From an uncultured Phocaeicola sp. (lineage in GTDB: Bacteria > Bacteroidota > Bacteroidia > Bacteroidales > Bacteroidaceae), in contig CAUBDX010000001.1 in NCBI GenBank assembly GCA_958434805.1, positions 80,362 to 144,361 of the forward strand: a DNA stretch of 64,000 nt. Reading direction: 5' to 3'. Every line of letters starts with the position of its first letter. Within the stretch, counting starts at the first letter, position 1. Below are positions 30,428 to 38,930 of this stretch, piece by piece. The position numbers were made by a program, and so were the translations under genes. The notes under the pieces were generated by a model. It searched no databases. It saw nothing but the letters and a program-made list of their open reading frames with translations, and had not been told where the DNA came from.

Positions 30428-31657
30428 ATGAGAAGAGTAGTGATTACAGGCATGGGTATTTATTCGTGCATAGGCAAGAACCAAGATGAGGTGAAAGACT
30501 CTTTGTTCCAAGGGCGTTCAGGCATCGGCATCGATCCGGCACGTAAAGAGATGGGGTATTTTTCCGCATTGACAGGACTTGTCGAACGTCCTGATTTAAA
30601 GAAGTTATTGGACCGCAAAAAGCGGCATAGCCTCGCCGAACAGGGAGAATATGCCTATATGGCTACCTTGGAGGCATTCCGTCAGGCACAAATAGACGAG
30701 GAGTTTTTATTGGATCATGAAGTAGGCATATTGTATGGAAATGACAGTAGCGCCGCTCCGGTAATCGAGGCCATTGATGTCATTCGTGCCAAGAAGAATA
30801 CGGCTATGGTAGGCTCCGGTTCTATCTTCCAGTCCATGAACTCTACGATTACCATGAACCTTTCGGTTATTTTCCATTTGAAGGGAATTAATTTTACCAT
30901 ATCGGGAGCTTGTGCCAGCGGTTCACACGCCATCGGCATGGCGTATATGCTCATCAAATCAGGACTTCAGGACTGCATTCTGTGCGGAGGAGCACAAGAG
31001 GTAAATCCTTACTCCGTGGGTAGTTTCGACGGATTGGGCGCGTTCTCCACCCGTGAGGACGAACCGGAAAAGGCATCGCGCCCCTTTGACAAGGGACGGG
31101 ACGGTTTGGTACCCAGCGGAGGAGGCGCCAGCCTGGTACTCGAAAGTTATGAATCAGCCGTAAGGCGCGGAGCTACTATTCTGGCAGAAGTCATAGGATA
31201 CGGTTTCTCATCAAACGGAGATCATATTTCCGTACCGAATGTGGACGGTCCCAGACGCTCTTTACAGATGGCAATCAACGATGCGGGCATTCCCTTGGAA
31301 GAAATCCAATATATCAATGCACACGCCACTTCCACCCCCGTGGGAGATTTGAATGAGGCAAAAGCCATAGCGGAAGTGTTCGGAAACCATCGGCCCTATG
31401 TCACATCCACCAAGTCACAAACCGGACATGAGATGTGGATGGCAGGCGCCAGTGAAGTCATTTATTCCATCTTGATGATGAATAACGGATTTATCGCTCC
31501 TAATCTCAATTTTGAAGAACCCGATGAAGCCTCTGCTCTGCTGAACATCCCCTCCCGGAGGATAGAAACGGAATTTGACACCTTCTTGTCCAACTCATTC
31601 GGATTCGGAGGAACCAATTCCTCACTGATTATCCGTAAATTTAAAGAAAACAATTAA
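30428..31657 (+). CDS. Beta-ketoacyl-ACP synthase, intact triad
   Basis: A FabF-type condensing enzyme. The start at 30428 (MRRVVITGMG) is preferred because the upstream Met at 30401 lies inside fabG. The nucleophile is Cys162 in SGACASGS; the two His are in NAHATSTPVGD and KSQTGHEMWMAG. The length is 409 residues. By gene content it corresponds to one of the ketosynthases of aryl-polyene clusters (ApeO or ApeR type), but which one cannot be told by eye. It is followed 21 bases later by an ACP. Confidence 0.92.
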   Translation: MRRVVITGMGIYSCIGKNQDEVKDSLFQGRSGIGIDPARKEMGYFSALTGLVERPDLKKLLDRKKRHSLAEQGEYAYMATLEAFRQAQIDEEFLLDHEVGILYGNDSSAAPVIEAIDVIRAKKNTAMVGSGSIFQSMNSTITMNLSVIFHLKGINFTISGACASGSHAIGMAYMLIKSGLQDCILCGGAQEVNPYSVGSFDGLGAFSTREDEPEKASRPFDKGRDGLVPSGGGASLVLESYESAVRRGATILAEVIGYGFSSNGDHISVPNVDGPRRSLQMAINDAGIPLEEIQYINAHATSTPVGDLNEAKAIAEVFGNHRPYVTSTKSQTGHEMWMAGASEVIYSILMMNNGFIAPNLNFEEPDEASALLNIPSRRIETEFDTFLSNSFGFGGTNSSLIIRKFKENN

Positions 31658-31678
31658 TTCAAACCAATATATAAATTT

Positions 31679-31930
31679 ATGACCAACGAAGAAATCATCG
31701 AAAAGATCAGAACCACCCTGGCCGAAGAATTTGAGATTGATGTAGAACAGATCCAACCGGACGCACCTTTGATGCAAACCTTGGAATTGGATAGCCTTGA
31801 CCTGGTGGATATGGTAGTACTGATTGACAAGAATTTCGGTTTCACCGTTACAGCCAAAGATTTTGCCGGTATCAAAACCTTCCAGGATTTCTATAATCTG
31901 GTAATTTCACATATGCAAAAAGAAGACTGA
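31679..31930 (+). CDS. Acyl carrier protein 1
   Basis: An 83-residue acidic carrier that holds the growing chain on phosphopantetheine. The attachment Ser39 is in LELDSLDLVDM. Four-helix ACP character is clear. No phosphopantetheinyl transferase is encoded in the window, so a genome-wide one must load it. It overlaps the acyltransferase by one base (TGATG), implying translational coupling. Confidence 0.93.
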   Translation: MTNEEIIEKIRTTLAEEFEIDVEQIQPDAPLMQTLELDSLDLVDMVVLIDKNFGFTVTAKDFAGIKTFQDFYNLVISHMQKED

Positions 31931-32814
31931 TGTCCGAAACATGGAAAGGTAAGACAAGAGGAGGCATATTCGGATACATGTTCTTTATCTACATGATCCG
32001 CTGTCTGGGGATAACTGCGGCCTACGGCTTCCTGGCATTGGTCGTCCTCTACTTCATACCTTTCGCACCGAAAGCAACGGGCAATACTTGGAGTTACGCA
32101 CGGAACAGGCTGAAATACGGACGGCTGAAATCCGTCGCACTGCTCCTGAAAAACTATTACCGGCTGGGACAAATATTGATTGACAAAGTGGCCATCGGCA
32201 ACGGAATGACCGGCAAGTATCATTTCAAGTTTGAGAACTATCAGGCATTTTTAGACGTACTAAACGGAAACACCGGAGTAATTATGATTGGCGCCCATGT
32301 GGGCAACTGGGAAATAGGCGCTCCTTTCTTCGATGAATATGGCAAAAAGATCAATATCGTCATGTTTGACGCCGAACACGAACGGATAAAGGAGATTTTG
32401 GAAAAGAACGCCTCTACGCGAGACTACAAAATAATTCCGGTGAATGAAGACAGCCTGACACATGTATTCCGCATCACGGAAGCGCTGGACCGCCGGGAGT
32501 ATGTCTGCTTTCAGGGAGACCGCTATCTGAATAAAGAGAAATTACTCACGACTTCTTTCATGGGAAAAGAAGCCAAATTTCCGATGGGCCCTTTCCTGCT
32601 GGCTTCGAAGTTAAAAGTACCCGTCGTATTCTATTTTGCCATGCGTGAAGCCCAAAGAACGTATCGTTTCCATTTCTTTATAGCCGAGACAGTAGTACGG
32701 ACGAAAGAGAAACGGGCCGAACAGGCATTATTGGAGCAATATACACAAACGCTGGAAAAGATTGTCCGGCAGTATCCGGAACAATGGTTCAATTACTACC
32801 CGTTCTGGACATAA
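31930..32814 (+). CDS. LpxL/HtrB-like lysophospholipid acyltransferase
   Basis: These inner-membrane enzymes transfer an acyl chain from ACP to a lipid. The N-terminal hydrophobic helix (CLGITAAYGFLALVVLYFI) is a membrane anchor. The catalytic H-x4-E is His123 to Glu128 in AHVGNWE, and CFQGDRYLNKEK and FPMGPFLLA are further family stretches. The length of 294 residues is normal. In an aryl-polyene cluster it may attach the finished polyene to its lipid anchor; this is inferred. It is translationally coupled to ACP 1, its probable acyl donor. Confidence 0.88.
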   Translation: MSETWKGKTRGGIFGYMFFIYMIRCLGITAAYGFLALVVLYFIPFAPKATGNTWSYARNRLKYGRLKSVALLLKNYYRLGQILIDKVAIGNGMTGKYHFKFENYQAFLDVLNGNTGVIMIGAHVGNWEIGAPFFDEYGKKINIVMFDAEHERIKEILEKNASTRDYKIIPVNEDSLTHVFRITEALDRREYVCFQGDRYLNKEKLLTTSFMGKEAKFPMGPFLLASKLKVPVVFYFAMREAQRTYRFHFFIAETVVRTKEKRAEQALLEQYTQTLEKIVRQYPEQWFNYYPFWT

Positions 32815-32827
32815 AAATAAATCTGGT

Positions 32828-33898
32828 ATGATGCATAAAAGATATACAAAAGAACAATGTACGGCTGCCGAAGCGCAAAGACTGGCACAAGAGATAGCTT
32901 TCGGTCCTGTGGTATTCCAAGTATCGCGCCTGATGTTGAAATTCGGAATTTTCCAATTATTGTCCGGCAAACGGGAAGGATATACGCTGCAAGAAATCAG
33001 CGGGCAGACCGGACTGACACGCTATGCGGCACAAGTATTACTGGAAGCATCGCTGACCATCGGAACCATCCTGTTGGAAGAAGACCGTTATGTACTGGCC
33101 AAGGCAGGCTGGTTTCTGCTGAACGATAAAATGGCTCGTGTCAATATGGAATTCAATCACGATGTGAACTATCAAGGCTTGTTCCATTTGGAAGAAGCTC
33201 TTTTAAACGGGCGTCCGGAAGGATTGAAAGTATTCGGAGAATGGCCTACCATTTACGAAGGTCTGTCCCAATTGCCGGAACAGGTACAGAAAAGCTGGTT
33301 CGGCTTTGATCATTTCTATTCGGACCAGTCATTCGGCAAAGCGTTGGAAATCGTGTTCAGCCATCACCCGAAACGCTTGCTCGATATTGGCGGGAATACC
33401 GGCAGATGGGCCACACAATGCGTACAATATAATAAGGAAGTGGAAGTAACCATCGTGGACCTGCCTCAACAACTGGAAATGATGAGAAAGCAAACGGCCG
33501 GTTTGTCCGGTAGTGAACGCATACACGGTCACGGCGCCAATCTGCTGGATCGGGACGTGCCCTTTCCCACGGGTTTTGACGCTGTATGGATGAGCCAGTT
33601 TCTGGACTGCTTCTCGGAAGAAGAAGTCATCAGCATCCTGACCCGTGTGGCACAATCCATCGGCAAAGACAGCAAAGTCTATATTATGGAAACATTATGG
33701 GATCGCCAACGGTATGAAACAGCATCTTATTGCCTGACACAAATCAGCCTCTACTTTACAGCAATGGCCAACGGCAACAGTAAGATGTTCCATTCGGATG
33801 ACCTGATCCGCTGCATTGAAAATGCCGGATTGGAAGTGGAAGAAATTCAAGATAACATAGGACTGGGACACAGTATCCTGCAATGCAGACTGAAATGA
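32828..33898 (+). CDS. SAM-dependent O-methyltransferase
   Basis: The start at 32828 (MMHKRYTKEQ) follows the acyltransferase stop by 13 bases; the upstream in-frame Met at 32762 lies inside that gene. An N-terminal winged-helix dimerisation domain (TLQEISGQTGLTRYAAQVLL) is followed by a Rossmann domain with RLLDIGGNTGRWA as the SAM-binding loop and VWMSQFLDCFSEEEV, the pattern of plant-type and antibiotic O-methyltransferases. The length is 356 residues. It probably methylates the hydroxyl of the aryl head group; methylation on carbon cannot be excluded. It overlaps the dehydratase by four bases. Confidence 0.85.
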   Translation: MMHKRYTKEQCTAAEAQRLAQEIAFGPVVFQVSRLMLKFGIFQLLSGKREGYTLQEISGQTGLTRYAAQVLLEASLTIGTILLEEDRYVLAKAGWFLLNDKMARVNMEFNHDVNYQGLFHLEEALLNGRPEGLKVFGEWPTIYEGLSQLPEQVQKSWFGFDHFYSDQSFGKALEIVFSHHPKRLLDIGGNTGRWATQCVQYNKEVEVTIVDLPQQLEMMRKQTAGLSGSERIHGHGANLLDRDVPFPTGFDAVWMSQFLDCFSEEEVISILTRVAQSIGKDSKVYIMETLWDRQRYETASYCLTQISLYFTAMANGNSKMFHSDDLIRCIENAGLEVEEIQDNIGLGHSILQCRLK

Positions 33899-34332
33899 GC
33901 AGCAAAGAAATCATCTGTCAGGGAGAAGAGCTGTTCCGGCTGATTCCCCAACGCCCGCCCATGGTAATGATAGACCGCTTCTATGGGATAGAAGAAAATA
34001 CATCCTGGTCAGGGCTGACCGTCACTACCGACAACCTGTTCTGCCGGGACGGTGTATTACAGGAAACGGGAATCATAGAGCACATCGCCCAGTCGGCGGC
34101 GGCACGTGTAGGTTATATCTATATGCTGCGGAAAGAACCTGTACCATTAGGTTTTATCGGTTCGGTAGAAAAGATGAAACTATTCCGTCTTCCTTCTGCC
34201 GGAGCAGAACTATATACCGGTATAACCATCGTTCAGGAAGTATTTGATATCACCCTGATTACCGCCGAGGTAAAAGAAAACGATGAATTGCTGGCCGAAT
34301 GCCGGATGAAAATATATCTGAAGAAAGAATGA
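33895..34332 (+). CDS. Hotdog dehydratase subunit with Glu but without His
   Basis: A FabZ-like single hotdog. The start at 33895 gives an ATGA overlap with the methyltransferase. LIPQRPPMVMIDRF aligns with the FabZ N-terminal motif. The central helix keeps the catalytic acid, Glu62 in GIIEHIAQSAA, but the GHFPG loop that carries the catalytic His in FabZ is absent; the sequence there is NLFCRDGVLQE. The dehydratase at 42503 has the opposite arrangement. Hotdog active sites are made from two subunits, so the two proteins probably form one working heterodimer, as known for ApeI and ApeP in other aryl-polyene systems. It is 145 residues. Confidence 0.82.
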   Translation: MSSKEIICQGEELFRLIPQRPPMVMIDRFYGIEENTSWSGLTVTTDNLFCRDGVLQETGIIEHIAQSAAARVGYIYMLRKEPVPLGFIGSVEKMKLFRLPSAGAELYTGITIVQEVFDITLITAEVKENDELLAECRMKIYLKKE

Positions 34333-34772
34333 AACGAAAAACAAGTCCACATCAGGCGGCACTGACGGACCGGACCACCATCAAAGTCCGCTTCAGTGAG
34401 ATAGATTCCATGCAGATAGTATGGCATGGAGAATATGTGCGTTATTTCGAAGACGGACGCGAAGCTTTCGGAAAGCGATACGGTCTGGACTATATGAGCA
34501 TCTACCGGGAAGGATATGTAGTTCCTATCGTAGACCTGACCTGCCAGTTCAAACAACCGCTGTCTTTTGGCGAGGAAGCGATTGTCGAGACACGGTTTAT
34601 CCACAGTGATGCCGCCAAAATTCTTTTTGAATACACCATCTACCGGGCATCGGACCAAAACATTGTGGCAACAGGAACCACTACACAGGTATTCCTGAAT
34701 ACAAATAGAGAACTGGAACTGGTTAATCCTGCCTTTTACATAGAGTGGAAAAAGAAATGGAACATCATCTGA
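34329..34772 (+). CDS. Acyl-CoA/ACP thioesterase, 4HBT hotdog
   Basis: The start at 34329 is set by an ATGA overlap with the dehydratase. FSEIDSMQIVWHGEYVRYFE is the 4-hydroxybenzoyl-CoA thioesterase signature, with the active Asp in SEID. The length is 147 residues. It would release polyene acid from ACP or proof-read stalled chains. It runs 16 bases into the next ketosynthase gene. Confidence 0.88.
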   Translation: MKRKTSPHQAALTDRTTIKVRFSEIDSMQIVWHGEYVRYFEDGREAFGKRYGLDYMSIYREGYVVPIVDLTCQFKQPLSFGEEAIVETRFIHSDAAKILFEYTIYRASDQNIVATGTTTQVFLNTNRELELVNPAFYIEWKKKWNII

Positions 34773-36487
34773 CTACCTATATCACCCATGATACCCTGAT
34801 CAGCGCGCTGGGTTTCGGCACACAGGAAAATCTGGAAGCCATCCGGAGCTATCACAGCGGTATCACCCTGCAGACGGACAAACGGATTGCGGACACTCCC
34901 CTATTGGCAGCCACTCTCTCGCAAGAGAGATTGCAACAACAGGCGGAAGCCATAGGAGTAAGTGGCTATCCCCGGATGGAACAACTGTTCATACTGACTA
35001 TCAACGAACTCATCCGTCAGTCCGGACAAACTTTGGAAGACAAAACCTGCGGACTCATCCTCTCCACCACCAAAGGGAACATCGATTTACTGGCCCGTCA
35101 TACGGAACATCCCGATGAAGCGGTCTTTCTTTGGAAAATGGCAGAAAACATTGCCGGTTATTTCCATGCCGAGGAACGGGTGCATGTCATTTCCAATGCC
35201 TGCATTTCAGGAGTGTCAGCCCTCATAGCAGGAAAACGCATGATAGAGAACGGTATCTACCGCCGGGTAATCGTAGCGGGAGGTGACCTTCTCTCTCATT
35301 TCATCACCAGCGGTTTCGGGTCTTTCCGGTCTCTCAGCTCCCGCCCATGCCGTCCGTATGACAGCAGCCGTGACGGATTGAACTTGGGAGAGGCCTGCGG
35401 AGCCGTATTGCTCAGTTCAGAAGGAACAGAAGAACATGTTATCCTTTCGGGAGGAGCCGTCAGTAACGATGCCAACCACATCTCCGGTCCTTCCCGCACG
35501 GGAGACGGACTCTATTTCGCCATCCGCCAAGCCATGCAGGAAGCAGGGACAGCCCCTCAGGATATCAGTTTTGTGAATGCTCACGGCACTGCTACCGTAT
35601 ACAATGACGAAATGGAATCCAAAGCCCTCACACTGGCTCATCTGGAACAAGTGCCCGTCCATAGTTTGAAGCCCTATTTCGGCCATACCTTGGGAGCATC
35701 GGGAATCATTGAAAGCATTGTCTGTATGCACGAACTGAAACAAGGCATCCTGTTCGGCACTCCGGGTTACGAAACGCCGGGAGTTCCTATGCCGATACCG
35801 GTCTATGCCACCCACCGGAGCATCCCGATGAAACATTGCGTAAAAACCGCTTCGGGATTCGGCGGATGCAACGCAGCCATTGTCTTATCTTTACCGGAAT
35901 ATACTCCGTTCAAAGATGAGGACAACACCTTGCCCGAAATCCGATGTACACGGGAGGTTCGTATTGAAAACAGTTCTGTCTTCATAAACAACGAACTTAT
36001 TTTTCATTCCGAAGAACCGGATTTCGGCACATTTATACGTGATACCTATAAAAAAACAGGCGGAAACAACCTGAAATTCTATAAAATGGATGACCTTTGC
36101 AAATTGGGATATGTGGCCGCCGAATACTTGCTGGAAGGTAAGACATTCGCTCCACTGGAAATGGGGATGTTACTTGCCAATGCCGCTTCCTCTCTGCATA
36201 CGGACATCAGACACCAGCAACTGATAGACCGGGAAGGAGACCAGGCAGCCAGTCCGGCTGTATTTGTTTACACACTACCCAATGTAGTGTCCGGCGAGAT
36301 TTGCATCCGCCACAAGATACAAGGGGAAAACACCTTTTTCATCACTGAAGCCTATCAGCCGGAAAAACTGGAAAGATACGCACGTATAGTCATGCAAAAA
36401 GGGAAACTGAACTATTGTATCATCGGGTGGTGTGAATTATGGAAGAACACCTATAAAGCAGTATTTAAACTGATTGAAAAACAATAA
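34757..36487 (+). CDS. Beta-ketoacyl synthase with C-terminal extension
   Basis: The ATG at 34757 is preferred over the GTG at 34745. Residues 1-~385 are a full condensing enzyme: Cys149 in NACISGVSAL, His in NAHGTATVYND and His in KPYFGHTLGASG. A further ~190 residues follow, with FYKMDDLCKLGYVAAEYLL, NAASSLHTDIRHQ and FVYTLPNVVSGEICIRH. These resemble the separate small ketosynthase-N-terminal-like proteins found in flexirubin clusters, so this looks like a fusion of two normally separate genes. The role of the extension is unknown. The total of 576 residues is well above the ~410 of FabF. Confidence 0.85.
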   Translation: MEHHLTTYITHDTLISALGFGTQENLEAIRSYHSGITLQTDKRIADTPLLAATLSQERLQQQAEAIGVSGYPRMEQLFILTINELIRQSGQTLEDKTCGLILSTTKGNIDLLARHTEHPDEAVFLWKMAENIAGYFHAEERVHVISNACISGVSALIAGKRMIENGIYRRVIVAGGDLLSHFITSGFGSFRSLSSRPCRPYDSSRDGLNLGEACGAVLLSSEGTEEHVILSGGAVSNDANHISGPSRTGDGLYFAIRQAMQEAGTAPQDISFVNAHGTATVYNDEMESKALTLAHLEQVPVHSLKPYFGHTLGASGIIESIVCMHELKQGILFGTPGYETPGVPMPIPVYATHRSIPMKHCVKTASGFGGCNAAIVLSLPEYTPFKDEDNTLPEIRCTREVRIENSSVFINNELIFHSEEPDFGTFIRDTYKKTGGNNLKFYKMDDLCKLGYVAAEYLLEGKTFAPLEMGMLLANAASSLHTDIRHQQLIDREGDQAASPAVFVYTLPNVVSGEICIRHKIQGENTFFITEAYQPEKLERYARIVMQKGKLNYCIIGWCELWKNTYKAVFKLIEKQ

Positions 36488-36492
36488 AGAAT

Positions 36493-36750
36493 ATGGAAGA
36501 ATTGATTGATAAACTGAAAGTTGAATTAATAGAAGCATTGAATCTGGAAGAAATCACTCCGGAGGACATTGACAGTGAAGCACCTTTATTCGGAGATGAC
36601 GGTCTGGGCCTTGACTCGATTGACGCATTAGAGATTATCCTGATTCTGGAAAGGAATTATGGAATCAAGATAGAGAATCCTGCCAAAGGCAAGGAAATAT
36701 TCTATTCGGTACGTACCCTGGCAGACTACATCACCGCCCATCAGAAATGA
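36493..36750 (+). CDS. Acyl carrier protein 2
   Basis: An 85-residue ACP with Ser42 in GLDSIDALEI as phosphopantetheine site. It differs clearly from ACP 1, and paired distinct ACPs are the rule in aryl-polyene clusters, probably one for loading and one for extension. It overlaps the following ketosynthase by four bases (ATGA) and starts five bases after the previous stop. Confidence 0.93.
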   Translation: MEELIDKLKVELIEALNLEEITPEDIDSEAPLFGDDGLGLDSIDALEIILILERNYGIKIENPAKGKEIFYSVRTLADYITAHQK

Positions 36751-37937
36751 GGAAGATCTATGTCACCGGTCTGGGAGTGATTTCGGGCATAGGGAAAGGA
36801 GTGGAAGAAAACCTGGATTCCTTAAAAGCCGGGAAACACGGTATGGGGAAAATCACCCTTTTCCCCACCGCACTTGACGTACCCGTGTCCGAAGTAAAAC
36901 AGAGCAATGAAGAATTAAAGAAACTCCTGTCCCTTCCATCCGGCAAGACGTATTCACGTACAGCCTTGCTGGGCTTGTGGGCAGCCCAAGGAGCGGCCCG
37001 TGATGCGGAACTCGATTTCACTTCTCCCCGTATCGGGCTCATTTCTTCCACTTCCATCGGAGGAATGGATGCAAGCGAGCGGTTTTATGCCTCTTTCCGG
37101 GAAGATAACCGAAAAGGGAGATTACGTGACATTATCTCCCATGACTGTGGGTCCAGTACCGAAATGATAGCCGCTTATTTGGGAGTGAAAGGAACGGTGA
37201 CCACCCTCAGCACCGCCTGTTCTTCCGCCGCAAATGCCATTATGTTAGGGGCACGCCTCATCCGGCATGGTCTGCTGGACGCTGTCCTTGTAGGCGGAAC
37301 GGATGCCTTATGCCGTTTCACGCTCAACGGTTTCAATTCATTGATGATACTGGACAAAGAGCACTGCCGTCCTTTCGACCGCACACGTGCCGGACTAAAC
37401 CTGGGAGAAGGAGCCGGATACCTTGTTCTTCAATCTGATAAATCCCTTACTAAAGCTCCTTATTGCGAACTCAGCGGTTACGCCAATGCCAATGAAGCCT
37501 ACCACCAGACAGGAAGTTCCCCCGACGGAGACGGGCCTTTCCTTTCCATGAGTCAGGCCATAGCCTCTGCCGGGCTGACAGCCGGAGCCATAGACTATAT
37601 CAATGTACATGGTACAGGCACTCCCAGCAACGACGCTTCCGAAGGGAAAGCCATCCGGCGTATCTTCGATACCCGTATTCCTCCTTTCAGTTCGGTCAAG
37701 GCTTTCATCGGGCACACCCTGGGAGCCTCGGAAGGAATAGAAGCCGTATATTCCGTACTCTCCATCCGTCACGGACTGATTTACCCTAATCTGAACTTCC
37801 ATCTGTCCGATGAAGAAAGCGGCCTCATTCCTGAAACGGTTTTCCGGTCGGGACTTCCCATACGGCATGTATTATCCAACTCCTTCGGATTCGGCGGCAA
37901 CAACTCATCTCTCGTATTTTCCACTCTAACCCAATAG
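36747..37937 (+). CDS. Beta-ketoacyl synthase, probable partner of the chain-length factor
   Basis: A 396-residue condensing enzyme with Cys158 in STACSSAANA, His in NVHGTGTPSND and His in FIGHTLGASEG, all intact. The gene directly after it, three bases away, is the inactive ketosynthase-like chain-length factor. That adjacency is the usual mark of a KS-CLF heterodimer, the complex that extends the polyene in known aryl-polyene pathways. Confidence 0.92.
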   Translation: MRKIYVTGLGVISGIGKGVEENLDSLKAGKHGMGKITLFPTALDVPVSEVKQSNEELKKLLSLPSGKTYSRTALLGLWAAQGAARDAELDFTSPRIGLISSTSIGGMDASERFYASFREDNRKGRLRDIISHDCGSSTEMIAAYLGVKGTVTTLSTACSSAANAIMLGARLIRHGLLDAVLVGGTDALCRFTLNGFNSLMILDKEHCRPFDRTRAGLNLGEGAGYLVLQSDKSLTKAPYCELSGYANANEAYHQTGSSPDGDGPFLSMSQAIASAGLTAGAIDYINVHGTGTPSNDASEGKAIRRIFDTRIPPFSSVKAFIGHTLGASEGIEAVYSVLSIRHGLIYPNLNFHLSDEESGLIPETVFRSGLPIRHVLSNSFGFGGNNSSLVFSTLTQ

Positions 37938-37940
37938 CGT

Positions 37941-38894
37941 ATGTGCCCAGTATATATCAACCGTATCGCCTCTATCCATGCGGAAAGCAGAAATGAAAAG
38001 CCTTATTTCTCCGCACAGGAACCTGATTATAAAGAAATGATCACCAACGCCAATCTGCGGAGGCGCATGAGCCGCATGATCAAGATGGGAGTAGCCTGCG
38101 GACTGGAATGTCTGAAAGATATCCCGTCGGAAAAGGTAGATGCCATTATCACCGCTACAGGACTGGGTTGTCTGGCCGATACGGAAAAGTTTATGAACGC
38201 CTTGATGGACAACCGGGAACAGATGCTCAATCCCACCGCTTTCATTCAGTCCACCTTTAATACGGTGGGTGCACAGCTAGCTTTGCTACTCAAAATACAT
38301 GCTTATAATGTTACGTATGTACACCGTGGTTTAAGTTTTGAAAGTGCTCTGATAGATGGCATCATAAGCATTGCCGAAGGCAAACAGCATGTACTGGCAG
38401 GTGCTATGGATGAAATAACCCCTACCAGCCATATCATTCAGCAGCGTTTAGGACTGTTGAAAGGAACGACAGCCGGTGAGGGAGCACAATTTTTCCTGTT
38501 AAGCGCACAAAAAGAGGAACAGACTTTTGCCGAACTGAAAGGGGTAGATACTTTTATCACCCGGATGAGTGCTCCGGAAATCAGTAACAGGATGCATCAT
38601 TTTCTAAAATCTCACGGGCTTGCACCCGAAGACATTGACTGGTTTATCAGTGGCAAGAACGGGCAGGAAGCAACAGATGCCGTTTATACGGATCTGGAAC
38701 ACAGTCTGTTCCCTCATGCCCTGCATAGCAGTTTTAAAGAACAATGCGGAGAATATCAGACTGCTTCATCCTATGCTCTCTGGATGGCGGCAAAAGCCTT
38801 GAAAGAAGAAGCTTCATCCCGTTACGCATTGATTTATAACCAATATCAAGGTATCAATCACTCAATCATCTTAATCAAGCGATGCACATCCTAG
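37941..38894 (+). CDS. Ketosynthase-like chain-length factor
   Basis: A 317-residue thiolase-fold protein. Where the preceding ketosynthase has its Cys, this one has Leu131 (VHRGLSFESAL). The two His positions are also lost (FISGKNGQEATDA and KEQCGEYQTAS align there). It is thus catalytically dead and expected to shape chain length as the partner of the 36747 product, like ApeC. Its last codons (ending RCTS) overlap the original start of the deacetylase gene, and this overlap region is the one duplicated around the KilA-N insertion. The stop is intact. Confidence 0.85.
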   Translation: MCPVYINRIASIHAESRNEKPYFSAQEPDYKEMITNANLRRRMSRMIKMGVACGLECLKDIPSEKVDAIITATGLGCLADTEKFMNALMDNREQMLNPTAFIQSTFNTVGAQLALLLKIHAYNVTYVHRGLSFESALIDGIISIAEGKQHVLAGAMDEITPTSHIIQQRLGLLKGTTAGEGAQFFLLSAQKEEQTFAELKGVDTFITRMSAPEISNRMHHFLKSHGLAPEDIDWFISGKNGQEATDAVYTDLEHSLFPHALHSSFKEQCGEYQTASSYALWMAAKALKEEASSRYALIYNQYQGINHSIILIKRCTS

Positions 38895-38930
38895 TTTCTG
38901 TAGTCATCATAGTAAGCGTCATGGCCTATT
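38857..38930 (+). repeat. 74-bp direct repeat, left copy
   Basis: The sequence matches 39888-39961 at 73 of 74 positions; the single difference is G at 38881 against A at 39912. It covers the last codons of the chain-length factor and the first 49 bases of the deacetylase. A 16-codon orphan reading frame (MHILVSVVIIVSVMAY, then TAA formed at the junction, 38882-38932) remains here as a stub of the deacetylase. Confidence 0.97.
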
